From Pisaster brevispinus (lineage: Eukaryota > Echinodermata > Asteroidea > Forcipulatida > Asteriidae), in contig JAMKCF010000040.1 in assembly GCA_023634235.1 (NCBI GenBank), positions 930,001 to 994,000 of the forward strand: a stretch of DNA of 64,000 bases. Direction: 5' to 3'. The first letter of the stretch is position 1. Every line of letters starts with the position of its first letter. A program made the position numbers and the translations under genes. Of this stretch, positions 23,452 through 36,000 are shown piece by piece. The notes below the pieces were generated by a model. The model was not told the origin of the DNA, did not search any database, and saw nothing but the letters and a program-made list of their open reading frames with translations.

Positions 23452-26099
23452 ATGAATTCTCCTGCATATTTCACCATGGCTGAAAGATCACAGTGTAACA
23501 GAGGATGTCATCGGTGACAGCAGTAGCGACAGTATTTATTCTGGTAGTGATTCCAGCAATTTCAGTTTGCCTGACCCCGCTGCCGACGAAGGAGTCCGTG
23601 GTCAGAGTGGTGCAGAACCGTACAGGTTCGAGCCCATTGCCCCGGTAGGCCAACCAAGGCGGCGAAGATGACGACGAAGAGGAATCCAATTAGGACAACG
23701 ATCGTCTTTTAAACACAGACTGGTGAGTAGAGGGGACTTCTAATACATTCCTGGTTTTTATTTAGTGAAGGTGGTTGAAATTTTGACTTGATTTCATTTG
23801 AAAAGCCACAAAAAAATGCCTCAAAAATGAAAAAAATACCCAACAAAATAGCTTGTAAATAAAAAACAACCGCCTGCTTTTCAGACGGGTGCCCTGCCTC
23901 AACCATGTAAACTACGCGGTTGTTGTGGCAGGGCACCCGTCGATACATGCGAGATATGGATCGTGATGGATGGTTTCTCAGCTCATATTAACTAACAAAA
24001 TCGTCAATTTGGAGTACAAAACATGATCGTGAGTACAATTAAATGACTGACGTTGCATCTTAGACATATCAAGAAGCCAGTACGTTTTTTGTTAAAACTT
24101 CTGGGTCTAGTTCTACACTAACTATTGGGTTTGTAAAATCCTTCGCCTTGCCCGGTGATTTTTGCCGATTGACTACATGTATCTTCATGCCACTGTCAGT
24201 ACACACATGGATCACCACACACGTGTGAATTGTACAGGCATAGTTTACGTAGTGAATGATAGTCATAATAATAGTGCTTAGTACTACTACAATGTAGTAC
24301 TACGTTTTACACTAGTACATCCTACATGTACTGTTCAGAGAGAACATGTTCATGATGATAAAGTTTAATTGATAGTTATGTATATTTTCACCACTACTAC
24401 TAAAAAAGTACTAGTTAGTACTAATCATGCTAATTGAATAATTTTAATTAAAAAAGAAAAGAAAATAGATGCAGAAAACTGTTTTGCTTTGAGGTTTTTT
24501 TTATTTATTTTTTTTACTTATGGGTTAATTAACTATCAAGCTCCATTCAAAAATCAAACATTGTTTTGACGGCATTAGTAATGTAAGCTAGGTTGGTATT
24601 TCGACCCCTGAATGTGCAAAATAACTTGTTTATCCCGAATTACCCTTCACCTTACGCAGTAATCCTATCCAGTGTGGTATTTAATTTTAGTGCACCTTTT
24701 TAACCATCAAAGTTTAAAAGTAATTTGGGGTAAATGTTTTGACGCAATGCATGGGTGAAATCCTAAAATAGTTACTTACTACATGTACATGGTCTAATCA
24801 TTCAAAGATGTGAAATATTGGGATCAAGTCCCCCCCCCCCCCCTCCACACATACGCAAACTTGTTGGGTAGTATTGTTCAATTAATCAATTGTTAAATGT
24901 AGTGTACCCTTTAAGTTGGCATGTGTTGGGGCACACACCCCACCCTTATGGATCCGTTTTGTGGGGTCCTGCTATTGCTGTTCTATTATTTTCTTTTTCT
25001 AAATAATTTCTCTATTGGGTCCAAGTTAAATGAAGAATACCTTGTGGGGTCCATCGTTCCGTTGTTTTCCCACAAGGACCCATGCATAAGCCTACACTTG
25101 TATAGGCTTACAAATAACAAAACAAGAAAAAGACAAAAGGAAACCTACCCCCTCCCCCCCCAAGAAGAAAAAAAAACAGAATAAAATTTAAAAAAAATAT
25201 TTATATATAAATATTAAAAGTTAATGAATAAAGTAATCCTAGTTTTAGTAAAATTAAAACTTGTTTTTGCGAGGTTTATTTGTAAATGAACTTCACAAAA
25301 AGTATTTGCACACATCACAATGTTAAGGTTTTTTCTCTCCTCTCCTCCCCCTTATTATATCCAGGTGTAATTGTTGACATTGCATCATGCAACCTGATAT
25401 TTCAAATTGACAGATTTGAGGATCAACCTGGATGCTCAGGACCAGTGTATCAGCCAGCATGAATGGTTGGAAGCCTACTGTTTGCATCCTGCAGTTCTGC
25501 AGACTGCACATTTACAGTACCAAGCTCAATATGGAAGAAGGGGTGTACAGGGAACAGTTGACAAGTAAGTAGTGTTTTAAGACAAAAGTGATTGTATGTT
25601 TAAAACTCTTAACTGTTTAATAATATTACCAGTATTGTACATTGACAAAGTTCAACAAAAGACATTGTGTTTTGTCTCCATATACACCATGTTGTTTGTA
25701 AATAAACATGTACACTGTACAACTTTAAATAGAACATAGAATCAGATCATAAAAAATCATTAAAAAATTACATAACTCTACAGAAAGTTACAACTGACTT
25801 CTTCCATTTTTGTAGTATTGTTTGTATGGTCAACAAGATTACATGTATAAAGATAGATTGGTTGATTCCGCAAAATAAATGGCTACACTGTATTACTGTA
25901 TGAACTAGTATAGTAAATTCACAAGTTTACTTACTTGGAACTTATACTTTTCTGTTTATTAAATTCTTATTAATCTCCAGGAAATATCGACATGTGGCTT
26001 ACCACTCCCATGTTGTGTGGTGAATAAAATCCATACCCGAACCAGAACCCAGATGGAAAATACAAATGCTTCAGCTATCCCGAACTGGATCAACTTTAA
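23452..26099 (+). pseudogene. P2X7-like (P2X7 intracellular-domain type) pseudogene
   Basis: Three pieces resemble the invertebrate proteins usually named P2X purinoceptor 7-like. Piece 1 (about 23476-23722) encodes an acidic/serine head with YSGSDSSNFSLPD and PYRFEP, ending at a gtgagt donor. It needs a frame change near 23500, another near 23665, and has a stop in the acidic stretch. Piece 2 (about 25414-25565) encodes WLEAYCLHPAVLQTAHLQY, the conserved core, with a gtaagt donor. Piece 3 (25981-26099) has KYRHVAY, then PCCVVNKI and NPDGKYKCFSYPELD in other frames, ending at a stop where the family usually ends. The cysteine-rich segment expected between pieces 1 and 2 was not found. These proteins share the cytoplasmic domain of P2X7, not its channel. 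The several frame breaks point to a relic, although a cluster of sequence errors is possible. Confidence 0.7.
23884..23941. repeat. 58-bp GC-rich hairpin
   Basis: Exact 15-bp arms GACGGGTGCCCTGCC and GGCAGGGCACCCGTC enclose a 28-base loop with partly matching CAACC/GGTTG. It stands out from AT-rich surroundings, in the first intron of the P2X7-like relic. Confidence 0.7.
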
Positions 26100-27715
26100 T
26101 TTTTGTGTATGCACTTTTCATGTACATTGTACTTCTTTCAAAATTATTTTTGCTGTTTAATATTACTTTAGACATGGACATGCAACTTATAAAATAAATA
26201 AAAATAAATAAAAACTGCCGAGGTAATATATTTGCATATAAACAGTGTTTTCTGATTTGTGTGACACTAAGGAAAGACATGCATCCCTGTATTGATGACC
26301 AAACTTGTCAGAGTTCACTCTACAGTACAAAAGCTGCCAATTACTTTAATATAGGGATATAACATTACAATGACAATAAAATGACAAAGTAATAGTGTGT
26401 AAAGAAAATATGAGAAATTTTGGGGCTATTTTTACTGTCGTGTTAATAATTGTTTCCTGTGTAACATTTCCTAAACTTACATTTTTCATAATAAAACAAA
26501 CAGTGGTGCATTGTGATCATATCATATCATTAGACCCCTACTTGGTTTGGAATTTAATCAAACAGCATGGTATTTCCAGAGGTTGCAATTAAAGTTTAAA
26601 CAGAATTTTGTGGTAGCCCCCAAAACAAGTAATTTCAAGATTTTACTAGTAAGTCCTCAATTAAAAGTACATGTGTCCTGCACAAAAACAGTGTTATTTA
26701 CATATTGAAATGTTGGTTGTGCTGGTAAAACCACAAGCCTATGTATATAAGTAACAGTGTTAGTTTTTTACCCCCTCTTTTTTATTTTGGTAATGAAAAT
26801 GCCCACTTGGAAGTATTTTACAGCTCTTTATTTATGTTCGTGTACTATCTTTTATTTTTGGAAAAATATTATATTATGTTGACACTCTCATGGTAATTTT
26901 TTGCAATGTTTCTATCTCAGAAACCCAATTTAGCTCTGCACATATAGATTTATACAGTATTTTCCTAACAACGTCAAACTTCTTATGCTAATACTGTTTT
27001 TGTTTTGTTTAATTTTGTATTTGCACATTTATTACAACTTTGGCAAAAGTATTCCACAGAATGTTGCTTGTGAAAGTATTGTAATCAACCTTTAATATAT
27101 AAACTTTCTATTGCAATATCAACTTGTGATAAATTAAAAGAGTTTGAGTAAATAAACATTTTTTTTGGTCCACAACATGTATCTGTTAAATAATTTACAT
27201 ACTCCTTTAGCTCGTCATTTTTAGCCTCCTGTAAAACAATATCAACTTTCTAGATTCTATATTTAGTTGAAACTCTATTTTTTTTCATTATTCTAAATTC
27301 CGATTCAGACTACGATAATAACCTTGGTATCTGAGCTGTAGGTCGATGAATCATGGGTTACGGTACTTCTAAACTTTTCAGATGATAACGACGTCAATTC
27401 CTAAGAACAAACAAATACATGTACATGTTTAAATTTGACATATGAACAAAATAATTTTTGGCAAATAATATACATTATAAATGTGACATATAAAGGACAC
27501 TTGATTTGAACTGACCTATCACAAAATGATTTCACATGAGCTGAACACAGGAATAGTCTCCTAAGTAAATATGTCATGTGTGTGAATTGTACACTTTCAA
27601 GAAATTACGACATGATATTCAGTATCTATGTAATGCTTTTCAATCAAATTTAATTAGTAAAAATGTTGTTTTAGAAGAATAGATGGTTAGGAATATTAAA
27701 TAATTAACATCTACC
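26100..27715. other. AT-rich stretch after the P2X7-like relic
   Basis: Possible 3' untranslated and intergenic sequence. AATAAATAAAAATAAATAAA at about 26192 supplies many polyadenylation-like hexamers. No coding signal. Confidence 0.4.
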
Positions 27716-27838
27716 TCATCAGATGAATCAATCAGATCACTTGATTTTGTGGACAGTGTAGCAGACGCTGAAGACGTTGATGGTTTAGCTGATGACAGTA
27801 CAGCTGTTCCTCTAGGTTCAAACATTTACTTCAGCATC
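27716..27838 (-). CDS. possible Ser-rich exon downstream of the THAP relic
   Basis: The stretch is bounded on the - strand by a good acceptor (ttttattttttgctag) and a donor (GAG|gtagat). From the ATG at 27825 the frame reads MFEPRGTAVLSSAKPSTSSA and then an Asp/Ser-rich end. The opposite strand is also open here, with an acidic translation, so the coding strand is not certain. No family recognised. Confidence 0.3.
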
Positions 27839-28448
27839 TAGCAAAAAATAAAATAGAACAATTTTTTGTATTCACCACACAAATCCATAACTGAATTTTT
27901 ATTTATGTGTTTTTATGGTTGTTATTTGTTTTGTTTTGGAAAGACACTCACTAATATATTTCACTCATTATATGACCAAGAAAGATCTTCCATTATAGTT
28001 CCATTCATACTGCCTGAGGCTACTGGCTAAGCTACTAGTCAGTACCATTGGCAACAGGAGGATACATATGACTATTATGAAAAGTTAGTTGCAACAACAT
28101 TGAACTTGAAGGAAACATTCCCCATGTATTGTATTTGTAACGATGACAGGATTATTTAATTAAGGAAGGGATGTAATAAGCTACCCACTTCTATTTTACA
28201 GAGAGATATACAATGTATACAATGATGTAGTTATTGTTTATTGACCTGTTGAACACCATTTGACACCACCGATCAAAACATAATACTAATCACATTGCCG
28301 GTTGGTTTTGCCCAGTATCCGGACACGTCTTTCTTCCCGATCTCAATCTCATCTGATCGATCGTTTCATACATAATACAGCATGCAATAAATGCAAGACC
28401 ACCATGAAATGTATCACATATAAAAAATAGGGCAAACACATATAAAGA

Positions 28449-28988
28449 TTACCATGCACACGTCGAAGCCGCACTTCCTTGAAAACATGGGAAACTTTGG
28501 CTGGGGGCCGGTCCGATCATGCCTGCATGCTGCGGCCAGTCCCCACTTTCGTCCCACTTTACTGTTTCACCAACCACACACTCACCCTTGTTCGCTCCAG
28601 TTTTTTCCCCTCCGTTCTGCCACCTTTCACTCTGTGGCTTTTCATCTTGTTCCCCGACCACGATGTAGAAATATTAGGGGTCTTCAGTGTTGTTGGAACT
28701 GCACCAGTTTTCAGGGTAGTTTTAGGGGTGAATCCAAACCGTTGCTTGAGTTCGGTCGATGTATCCAAGCACAGAAGCAGTCGTCGGTGAAGTGCTTCCC
28801 GGTGAAGTACGTGCGTGCGATGCACATATCAACAAACACGTCGAAACGTTGAAGTTCGATCGCGTTGAGTTTACTAAATGTATCGATTGTCTCCTAATAA
28901 CAGAATCTGCTGAAAATTTTAGGAAGCTGAGTTGAGGATTTTTAGTGCTGCTCCTTGTGCAGCCTCCAACAGCACACGTTTTTGGCAT
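28449..28988 (-). pseudogene. THAP zinc-finger domain pseudogene
   Basis: Starting at the ATG at 28988, the - strand encodes MPKTCAVGGC, the first C-x-x-x-x-C half of a THAP zinc finger. Next come the SFLKF stretch and TRSNFNVSTCLL. In other frames come YFTGKHFTDDCF (the C..H half of the finger) and LKTGAVPT, the conserved AVPT close of the domain. A lysine/glutamate-rich stretch follows to about 28455, where ATG|gtaatc could be a donor. At least two or three frame changes are needed, so I read it as a decayed copy. THAP domains are DNA-binding C2CH fingers, related to P-element transposase. A possible later exon lies at 27716-27838. Confidence 0.7.
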
Positions 28989-29099
28989 TTTAAGTATTAT
29001 CCAGACCCTTTAGCAATGACATGTATCAGGACGTGTGATTCTCGACGGACCTTTCGCATTGCTCGCACATTGCTGCAGCCGTGATTGCGCAACATCATC

Positions 29100-29165
29100 A
29101 ACGACCTAGTCCACCCTGTGACGTCATGATCTTTCTAACCAATCAAACGCCCTCAACGGCGAAAT
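29100..29165. promoter_or_regulatory. CCAAT box and CRE-like site upstream of the THAP relic
   Basis: CTAACCAATCAAA and TGACGTCA lie within about 40 bp, some 130 bp upstream of the THAP start on the - strand. The pair looks like a short housekeeping-type promoter. This rests on consensus matches only. Confidence 0.4.
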
Positions 29166-29667
29166 GCTTTCAAGTTTTGCCAAATCCCCAATAATGACCC
29201 TTTTTTTGGATGCGATATTACAGACAAACTATGAACCCAAATAACTTAACTTACTCATTAAATAGTAGTCTGATATAATGTCTGCAAGGTTTACAATCTT
29301 TTCTGCTTTCCCCAAAATCGCTCTAGTAACACTTTAAATAAACTACATGATAAAGCTTACCTCTAGAGACATTTAACCACACCAAATGATCGTAATAATT
29401 CCACGATGTGAACATAAATCAAGCATGGCTGGTGGCCATTTTGAAAATTGCGTCACGGCATCAAGCGGTCGAGAACCCTGACCCCCTACTATATGTTTAT
29501 CTGGTTTTAGGAAGTAATCGGGTACCTGTCGTTTTCTTGGGCTGGTTCCAATCACCCGTGCCTGTCGAAAAACCACAGTGTGCAACTGGTTCACGCAAGA
29601 TCTCCCGGTAATTAACAGAAATGCGATAGTCGGACTGGTAGTAATTTTCTGGGGTGCGGCTCGTTTG

Positions 29668-30003
29668 ACATGATTATGATCAAGCTGGATAGATGGCTGG
29701 GGCCAGGGACTGGGAGTGCGATTTGAGGGTAGGGGAGATGGACTAGCAGTATAAATTGACATGCATGAATGGGATGAGTATATAGGAGTAGGCATGGTTG
29801 GGGATGCTGAGTAGAACAAGTCTTGTGGGTAAAGGTTCATTATATTTTTAACTGTATAGGGTGGAATTGATTTAAAGAAACAGTAGTATATAAATGCAAT
29901 AAATTTATAGGTGTGGTTTTTGTATTCAAAGTTTAATAATGGGGGGTTAAAATAAAACATTTGCCAATGGCCCCAGTCCACTACCCAGCTTGATCATGCC
30001 CAT
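29668..30003. repeat. element with ATGATCAAGCTGG inverted ends
   Basis: ATTATGATCAAGCTGGATAG plus GGCTGGGGCCA on the left and TGGCCCCAGTCCACTACCC plus AGCTTGATCAT on the right are inverted repeats. Between them is G+A-rich and AT-rich non-coding sequence. Confidence 0.5.
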
Positions 30004-30182
30004 CTCCCACCAAGCCACACCCCCTGCATGATGACTATCTAGTCCATCTCCCTACACGCACCCATCAGCTCATCCCACTCGTTGACCGACTAAAAGAAAA
30101 CCGTTTATGATATACTGCTTTGGGAAGGGGTCCTCAAAGTACTACTCTTTGACCTGAAATGTTGAAAACTTTGGACGCCCTA

Positions 30183-30374
30183 ACGATCACCAGCCCCATA
30201 GTTCGGATCCCAGTCTAGGTAAGGTCTGAATGCGAGGCTGGTGGGCGGGGCCGGCTGTCTGCCGCCTGGCGGCAGGCTCATTGCTTGTTGATGATCCTTC
30301 ATTCGTTGATTGTCGGATAGTGTCAACTCGGCGGGAAATTCAACACGATCAAATGTCCGCCTGTTTCTTGCCAT
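30183..30374 (-). CDS. candidate first coding exon, unknown product
   Basis: The - strand frame opens at ATG 30374 (context GAGATGG) with an in-frame stop seven codons upstream. It encodes about 61-64 residues: MARNRRTFDRVEF, then a Pro/Gly-rich middle, ending YLDWDPNYGAG before a possible gtgatc donor near 30187. Base composition is richer in G+C than the surroundings and the peptide looks protein-like. I recognise no family and found no partner exon, so this stays a candidate. Confidence 0.35.
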
Positions 30375-30879
30375 CTCTAAACCCCGCTTAGGCTATTTCT
30401 CAAAATGGAACAAAGACAGCACAGATGCATCCCGGGACGTCTGTAAACATCCTTTCTCTGAAAATAGAAAGTTGTCGCTCATTTACAGCGGACATTAGAG
30501 TCGAAACAGGAATCCGACTGCGGGTTCTAAATGTTGTCTGTCAGTTTTGGCATGTCTGCAACCGGTCATAGAACTAGAATCGACACACAAGGTTTGTTTG
30601 CACAATTTGGTCGAATTGTTTCCCTGGTCATCTACAAAACACACAAATAGGCCTATAGGTAAGGTAGAGCATAATATTTACCTCATTAACGATAATTTAT
30701 TTCACAGTTTTGTTATTTCGAAATATTTGTCTTTTAACACTCAAGGGCAAGGCTGATATTAATTTCAAGTACTAAATACATGAAGGTAAAATATATAAAC
30801 AAACAATTTTTAATCTCAAAGGTTTTTAACCTTTAAAGCATTTCAACTTCGTCCTAGAGTAATACTATGGTGGGACTGT

Positions 30880-31025
30880 TTACTGGGCAGGCCTGATTCT
30901 TTACTGAGGCACAGGGGCAATTGCCCCCCATGTCCCTGATCATTGCCTTGGTGCCCCTTCAAACTTCTGTTGCCTATTATTGAAGAAAAATGCCTTTGCC
31001 TTACAAGAGTAAAGTATCAGGCCTG
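30880..31025. repeat. AGGCAATTGCC-family repeat
   Basis: Contains GGGGCAATTGCCCCCCATG, CCTTGGTGCCCCTTC and ends AAAGTATCAGGCCTG, matching in inverted sense the start GGCCTGATTCTTTACTG. Foldback type. Confidence 0.55.
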
Positions 31026-31071
31026 AAAATGTGAGGATATTTTTTTGTCTTATTTACTCTTTGAAAGACCA

Positions 31072-31253
31072 AGGCCCAATTTCATGAAGCTGTTAAGCAG
31101 AACATTCTGCTTGGTAAATGTCTTTACTTAGCTAGAAATGAGCAGGGTACCAGTGACTTTATGGAATGTTGGCTGGTAACCAGTTTCTGCTAAGCAATAT
31201 TTGTTTGTGCTTAGCAAGTTTTTGTGCTTACAGGCTTAATGAAATTGGGCCCA
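31072..31253. repeat. GGGCCCAATTTCAT palindrome
   Basis: Starts AGGCCCAATTTCATGAAGCT and ends TTAATGAAATTGGGCCCA, with GGCTGGTAACCAGTTTCTGC inside. Same family as 18158-18355. Confidence 0.75.
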
Positions 31254-32587
31254 GCGATGTACACTAAGCAGATTCAAGCAAACAGTCTGAATAATATACT
31301 AGCATCAAATGTGACCCAATGGCAGTAAAACATAATAACACTGTGTTCTTTTGTTTGAACAAAAACATTCTCCATCTAACTGCAAGGCTAACTGCAACAC
31401 TTGATCATATCAGTGTTGTACAGCGTGTATGAAATGGGCTGAACATTTCATAGACTGTTGTTTTCCTTTTCAAACTGCATTCGTTTTTCTCATGGATTCA
31501 AATAAACAATAACCCATAATTCATATTTTAAAAATACTTTTAAGTAAAGCATAATGTGCATTAAAACTGGCATTTCCATTTAAACTTATTCAAACCAAAC
31601 CAACAGATGTAGCAGAATGTGGTAGAAAAAGATCTTGTCAGTACATCCGTACCAAGGGCAGTGACGAGAGGGTATCGATACGGCGCACTGCCCGTCGTAC
31701 CAATGCTAACAATTATACTTATAGTACATGCAACTTGTAATTGTTAGTACATAAATGTAGTTCAGGCATGTGAATTTGGGCAGTGAAAAGAAAGGCAGAA
31801 ACGCTTCAGTTGTAGCTGGTGTGGAAAGTGGTAAGTTTTTGCAATTCTTAAAAGCCTGGCATATTATTCAAATATTCAGTATATAGGCCTATCCTTTGGT
31901 AAGTCATTGCATTGCATGCGCGAGCATCTCCTACACGCCAACACTTTTTTGTTATTTCTTGCTCCAAAGCCGTAAACATCCTTGCTCTCAATTTTTGTGT
32001 AATTTGACCAAAACTCACCCATTGCATCATTCAAAGGCATTTCTTAAATGACATAAATTTAAAATTTTGAGCAGACCTCGAGTCTTTAAAGAATGTACGT
32101 AAAAGCCAAGTCTAGTTATTAAAATGTTCTTGCACAAATCCTGAAACAAAAACAAACTCAATGCAACTCCTATGTGCTTCAGGTAATCATTGGAGCCAGT
32201 TTGTAAGCGTGGCTTACAGTGAAATTACTTCACGATTACGACATGATAATTTATCCGTCCAAAGGCGGTGTACAATTTTGTTTTAAGGTGTATATTTCAT
32301 ATTTTAAAATTTCAATTCAAGAAAAAATTGATTACGGCATCGTGATGTCATGATGATACTCTTAAGGTAGGACTTTAAATATTAACTTAGATTTTAGAGC
32401 GACTGAAATCTCATAGACTTATAGTTTGACTAGTCCGCCCAGCTTTTTTACTGGTCTATTTTAAGGGCTCATCTCAATGTTGTCAATTGTGTGGGATTTA
32501 AAATTTCAGACCAATTAGAAACTTCACATGCAATGTACACTTACATTGCAGTGGCTTTTTGAAGCAACGATCTATCCAGCCAGACCA
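31254..32587. other. intergenic stretch
   Basis: No splice-bounded frame and no clear repeat. TACCAAGGGCAGTG...CACTGCCCGTCGTACC near 31650-31700 is a loose inverted repeat. Confidence 0.4.
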
Positions 32588-32735
32588 AGGGTCGATTTCA
32601 CAAAGCACTAAGATTCATCTTAAGACGAGTCGTCAGTATCACCATAGTGATTTGTATTGTGACATCACACTTTGCTTGGGAATTAAGAGTGATTTAGAGT
32701 TAAGATCAATCTTAACTCTTTGTGAAATCGAGCCC
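32588..32735. repeat. TTTCACAAAGCACTAAGAT-family element, clean copy
   Basis: Starts AGGGTCGATTTCACAAAGCA and ends CTTTGTGAAATCGAGCCCA. Inner pair TAAGATTCATCTTAAG and TTAAGATCAATCTTAA. Best uninterrupted copy for comparison with 12427-13095. Confidence 0.75.
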
Positions 32736-32780
32736 AGGTGGACAAAGCGCGTATCCTGTGGTGTCTAAACATACTCAATA

Positions 32781-32903
32781 GACCTCTTCACAAATATACA
32801 TTTTACGTGCGCGTTAGACAAAAATGAGGTGCATGCTGGTCTAGATGACGACCCATTTCATTTTATGGCTAACGCGCGTGTAAAATGTATTTGCGAAGTA
32901 GTT
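32781..32903. repeat. foldback element with ACATTTTACGTGCGCGTTAG arms
   Basis: CTTCACAAATATACATTTTACGTGCGCG on the left pairs with CGCGCGTGTAAAATGTATTT on the right with few mismatches; span about 120 bp. Confidence 0.65.
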
Positions 32904-32915
32904 CCTGAAGAATGC

Positions 32916-32921
32916 TTTATT
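32916..32921 (-). promoter_or_regulatory. candidate polyadenylation signal of the MFSD1-like gene
   Basis: TTTATT on the + strand reads AATAAA on the - strand about 165 bp past the stop codon at 33085. It is the first such hexamer I see downstream of the gene. Confidence 0.4.
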
Positions 32922-33084
32922 ACATTAGTAAAATCACCGACACCTTTAATGACTCAAAATGTGGACACTAGGACAAAAATGTTCCACACATTCTGTTGTT
33001 GGAGATGCACTGTTTTTCCCCTGCAGTGACGTCATTTCCTTAGGTTTTGTGGATCGTCGTATTGTGGCTTGCTTCACCCTGCAG

Positions 33085-36000
33085 TTATGAGTTAATTGAT
33101 GGAGACAGCAAAGGGTCCCTGTCATTGACCAAGGGGTTGGTGGAAGAGTCATCCTCTGTTATAGAGCTCTCTATCATTGCCATGCGCCGTTTGCGTTCTT
33201 TCCTGCTTTGATTGAGAACCCGGCCCTGAAAAGAAAATGAAGACTAGAAATATTGGAGATCGCCATTAACTTGTTTTAGGTGGTGGCAATAAGGTTACCA
33301 CAATTGGTGGTAAGGTGGCCCTATCACCAATAGCTCTAAGCGTGACATAATTCAACTTGTAGCCATGCCCACTTCACAAAAACTGGCTCCACTAATTACA
33401 GCAGTCCGAAGGAGTTGTATTGAGCAAACTTTCTATGAAGACTTATGAAAGAAAAGTTGCAGGATTTTTTTTGCACACGTTCTTCAAAGACTGAGGTCTT
33501 CTCAGAGTTAAAAGTTTCTGCCATAAGAAATGCTTTTCAAAGATGAAATGGGCGTTTTTTTTTTTTAAATCACACACAAACATCTGCCAGCCTTTGAGTG
33601 GGAAGGAGCAAAAAACTTGGGCTTGCAGCAGAAACTGTTTATAACTGTACGCACACGTGTGACGAGATGACCTACCAACAGGACAGCAGAATAGTTTTCT
33701 CAGAAGCAATGGGAGACTTTGGAACGCTAGGTGGCTGCAGACTTACCAGGTGAATTTCCATTGTTTACATAGTTCTGGGCACGCACACATTACCGAGAAC
33801 AATGGATATACCTGGTAAGTCTGCTGCCACCTAGCATCCCAAAAGCCCCCATTGGATCAGCCTCAATGCCGTTTTTCAGATAAGTGCCTCAAATTATAAC
33901 AAAATAGTATAAAGATGTTTCTAGTTAATGTTTTTTCGATGATTATTGCTTCTTTTCAAGATTTTGAATTAAAATTTTGAATTGATCTTCTTTTACTAAC
34001 CAATTCATGTATGTTTATTACGAGTCAGCATAGGCTTAAGGCCCGGGTGGGTTGTGGGTGGGGCAACTGCCCTCCCAAATTGAGAACAATTTCGGCACAG
34101 CAAATAGAGATGGCCAGAGATAGCAAAAAGACTTTCTCTCCTGAACTCGAAGTTGGTTCTTATTTTTTTGTCTGTGTAAAATATTGGGCAAATCAATACC
34201 TCCGCCCCCCTTAACCAAAGAGTCCCCATACGCCCTCAGAGTGAAATTATCTGAGCTGTCAATTTCAAATTATACAGTACCTGTCTCTTGTCAGCGATGT
34301 TAAGAAGCAGAGCAGTGACTACACATGCCAGTGTATTGGCAAACAGGAATATCATTACGTACTTCCAGCGTCTCAATGTCTCTTCATGAGGAAGTCTGTG
34401 AAGGTTTGGAAAACATAATGCAATATTAATAACGATATCAATCATTTATCAATCAACTGCAGTATTCTAAAGTACAAAACAGGTATGTACATAACAAGAG
34501 CTGTGTGTTGGGAGAGTTGCCACATAGAGGGATTAGTTTTCTTTGGTCAAGTGGTTGCTGGACGCCATTTTCGGTCCAAATGCAGCACAAATTTCCCCCC
34601 CAAATACCTTGTACCTGTGTATGTATCCTTCTGTACATGTGCATACAAGTTTACTACATGTAGGTTTAGTGACCATTACACGTAGGCCGTCACATTGTGT
34701 GGCATCATTTTCTTACAAACAATATTTAAGTAAATTCAATCACTGCACATGTACTTACTGTGTGTTTGAATCTCCTAGTATAGCACCTATCACCTGATTG
34801 CAAACACCAATCCCGATCATCTGTATGGAGGTTGCAAAACCCATCGCCGTGCCAACTGTTGCCTGGGTAACCACTAGAGGGATGGACGGCCATAAACTTG
34901 CCTGGTAAATAAATAAATCATAACAATACCATTTCAATGTGACCTTGTGACAAGCCTTTGATATTTGAAATTTTTTAGAAAATGTGTGTACATTTCAAAC
35001 AAGACTGTCCAATTGTGGAGCATTGTGATAGAGAGTGATGTTGCTATTCACAGAATGTAGATTAGAAGTCTGGGGTGCGTTCTGCTCATGCGACTGTTTG
35101 CGCTATCGGTTAGAAAATGAGCGTCACGCTAACAGTCTGGACTCTAACACACTGTATTCAAAAGCTGTGCACACATTCACTTCAATTCGTTTGACCAATC
35201 ATTTTATGCAGTATGATGATTAGGCCCTATTCCGTGAGATGGGCAATGTTTTACTGTATTTTCATTACGTTCAACAAGTTTGTAAAAAAAGTACCATTTT
35301 AACATAAATTAAATTAAAACACCTTTCCGACAAACTATCTGATATGTTTCAGGTAAAGTTAAGGTCAGATTAGTCTACTTCTCATGAACTTAATGAAATG
35401 ATTTTGTCAAATTTTTTAAGCTGGCGAACATATACTGATACTTCCTCGGCACCGTTTGCCAAATTTCTCAAACACTGCAAACGCTGTTTGTACTCAACGT
35501 GTTCCACTTTGAAAACATACTTGTTAGTTGGAAAACTTGTTAGTTGGGTTGCTTGCCTGAGCCGAAAGCACCACTGGTTTGGCAGTTGTGTGCCAGGGCT
35601 CGAATTTGGGATAACATTTCACAACATCACAGGGCTTGTAGCTCAAATTGTTTTCCAGACCAGAATTTATTTTACAAGACCAGAACAAAAATGAGGAAAA
35701 ACTTTCTACACAGTTTAACACATACAGAACTGTTTTTTATTTGAGCAGGCACTAGGAGAAGATTGATCTCGTTTGGATGATGGGTAAGTATAATTCCATA
35801 GTCAACAGAATCAAAGATAGTTAGACGTGGGTATTGATACTCAATTGAAAAATACAAGACCACCGAACTTGTCCAAGCAAGAGTTTACTGGCCCGGCACT
35901 AAAATCACTGGCCTCGAGCCTGCGGTCCAGAGTAAAAATCAAGCCCTGTGTGTCCTTAATAAGATCCATGTAATTAGTACCATAATTGCTTTATCAAATG

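Noticed and set aside
29373..29981. 202-codon - strand open frame
   Set aside because: No recognisable domain, spans an inverted-repeat element, and has mixed AT-rich composition without splice support.
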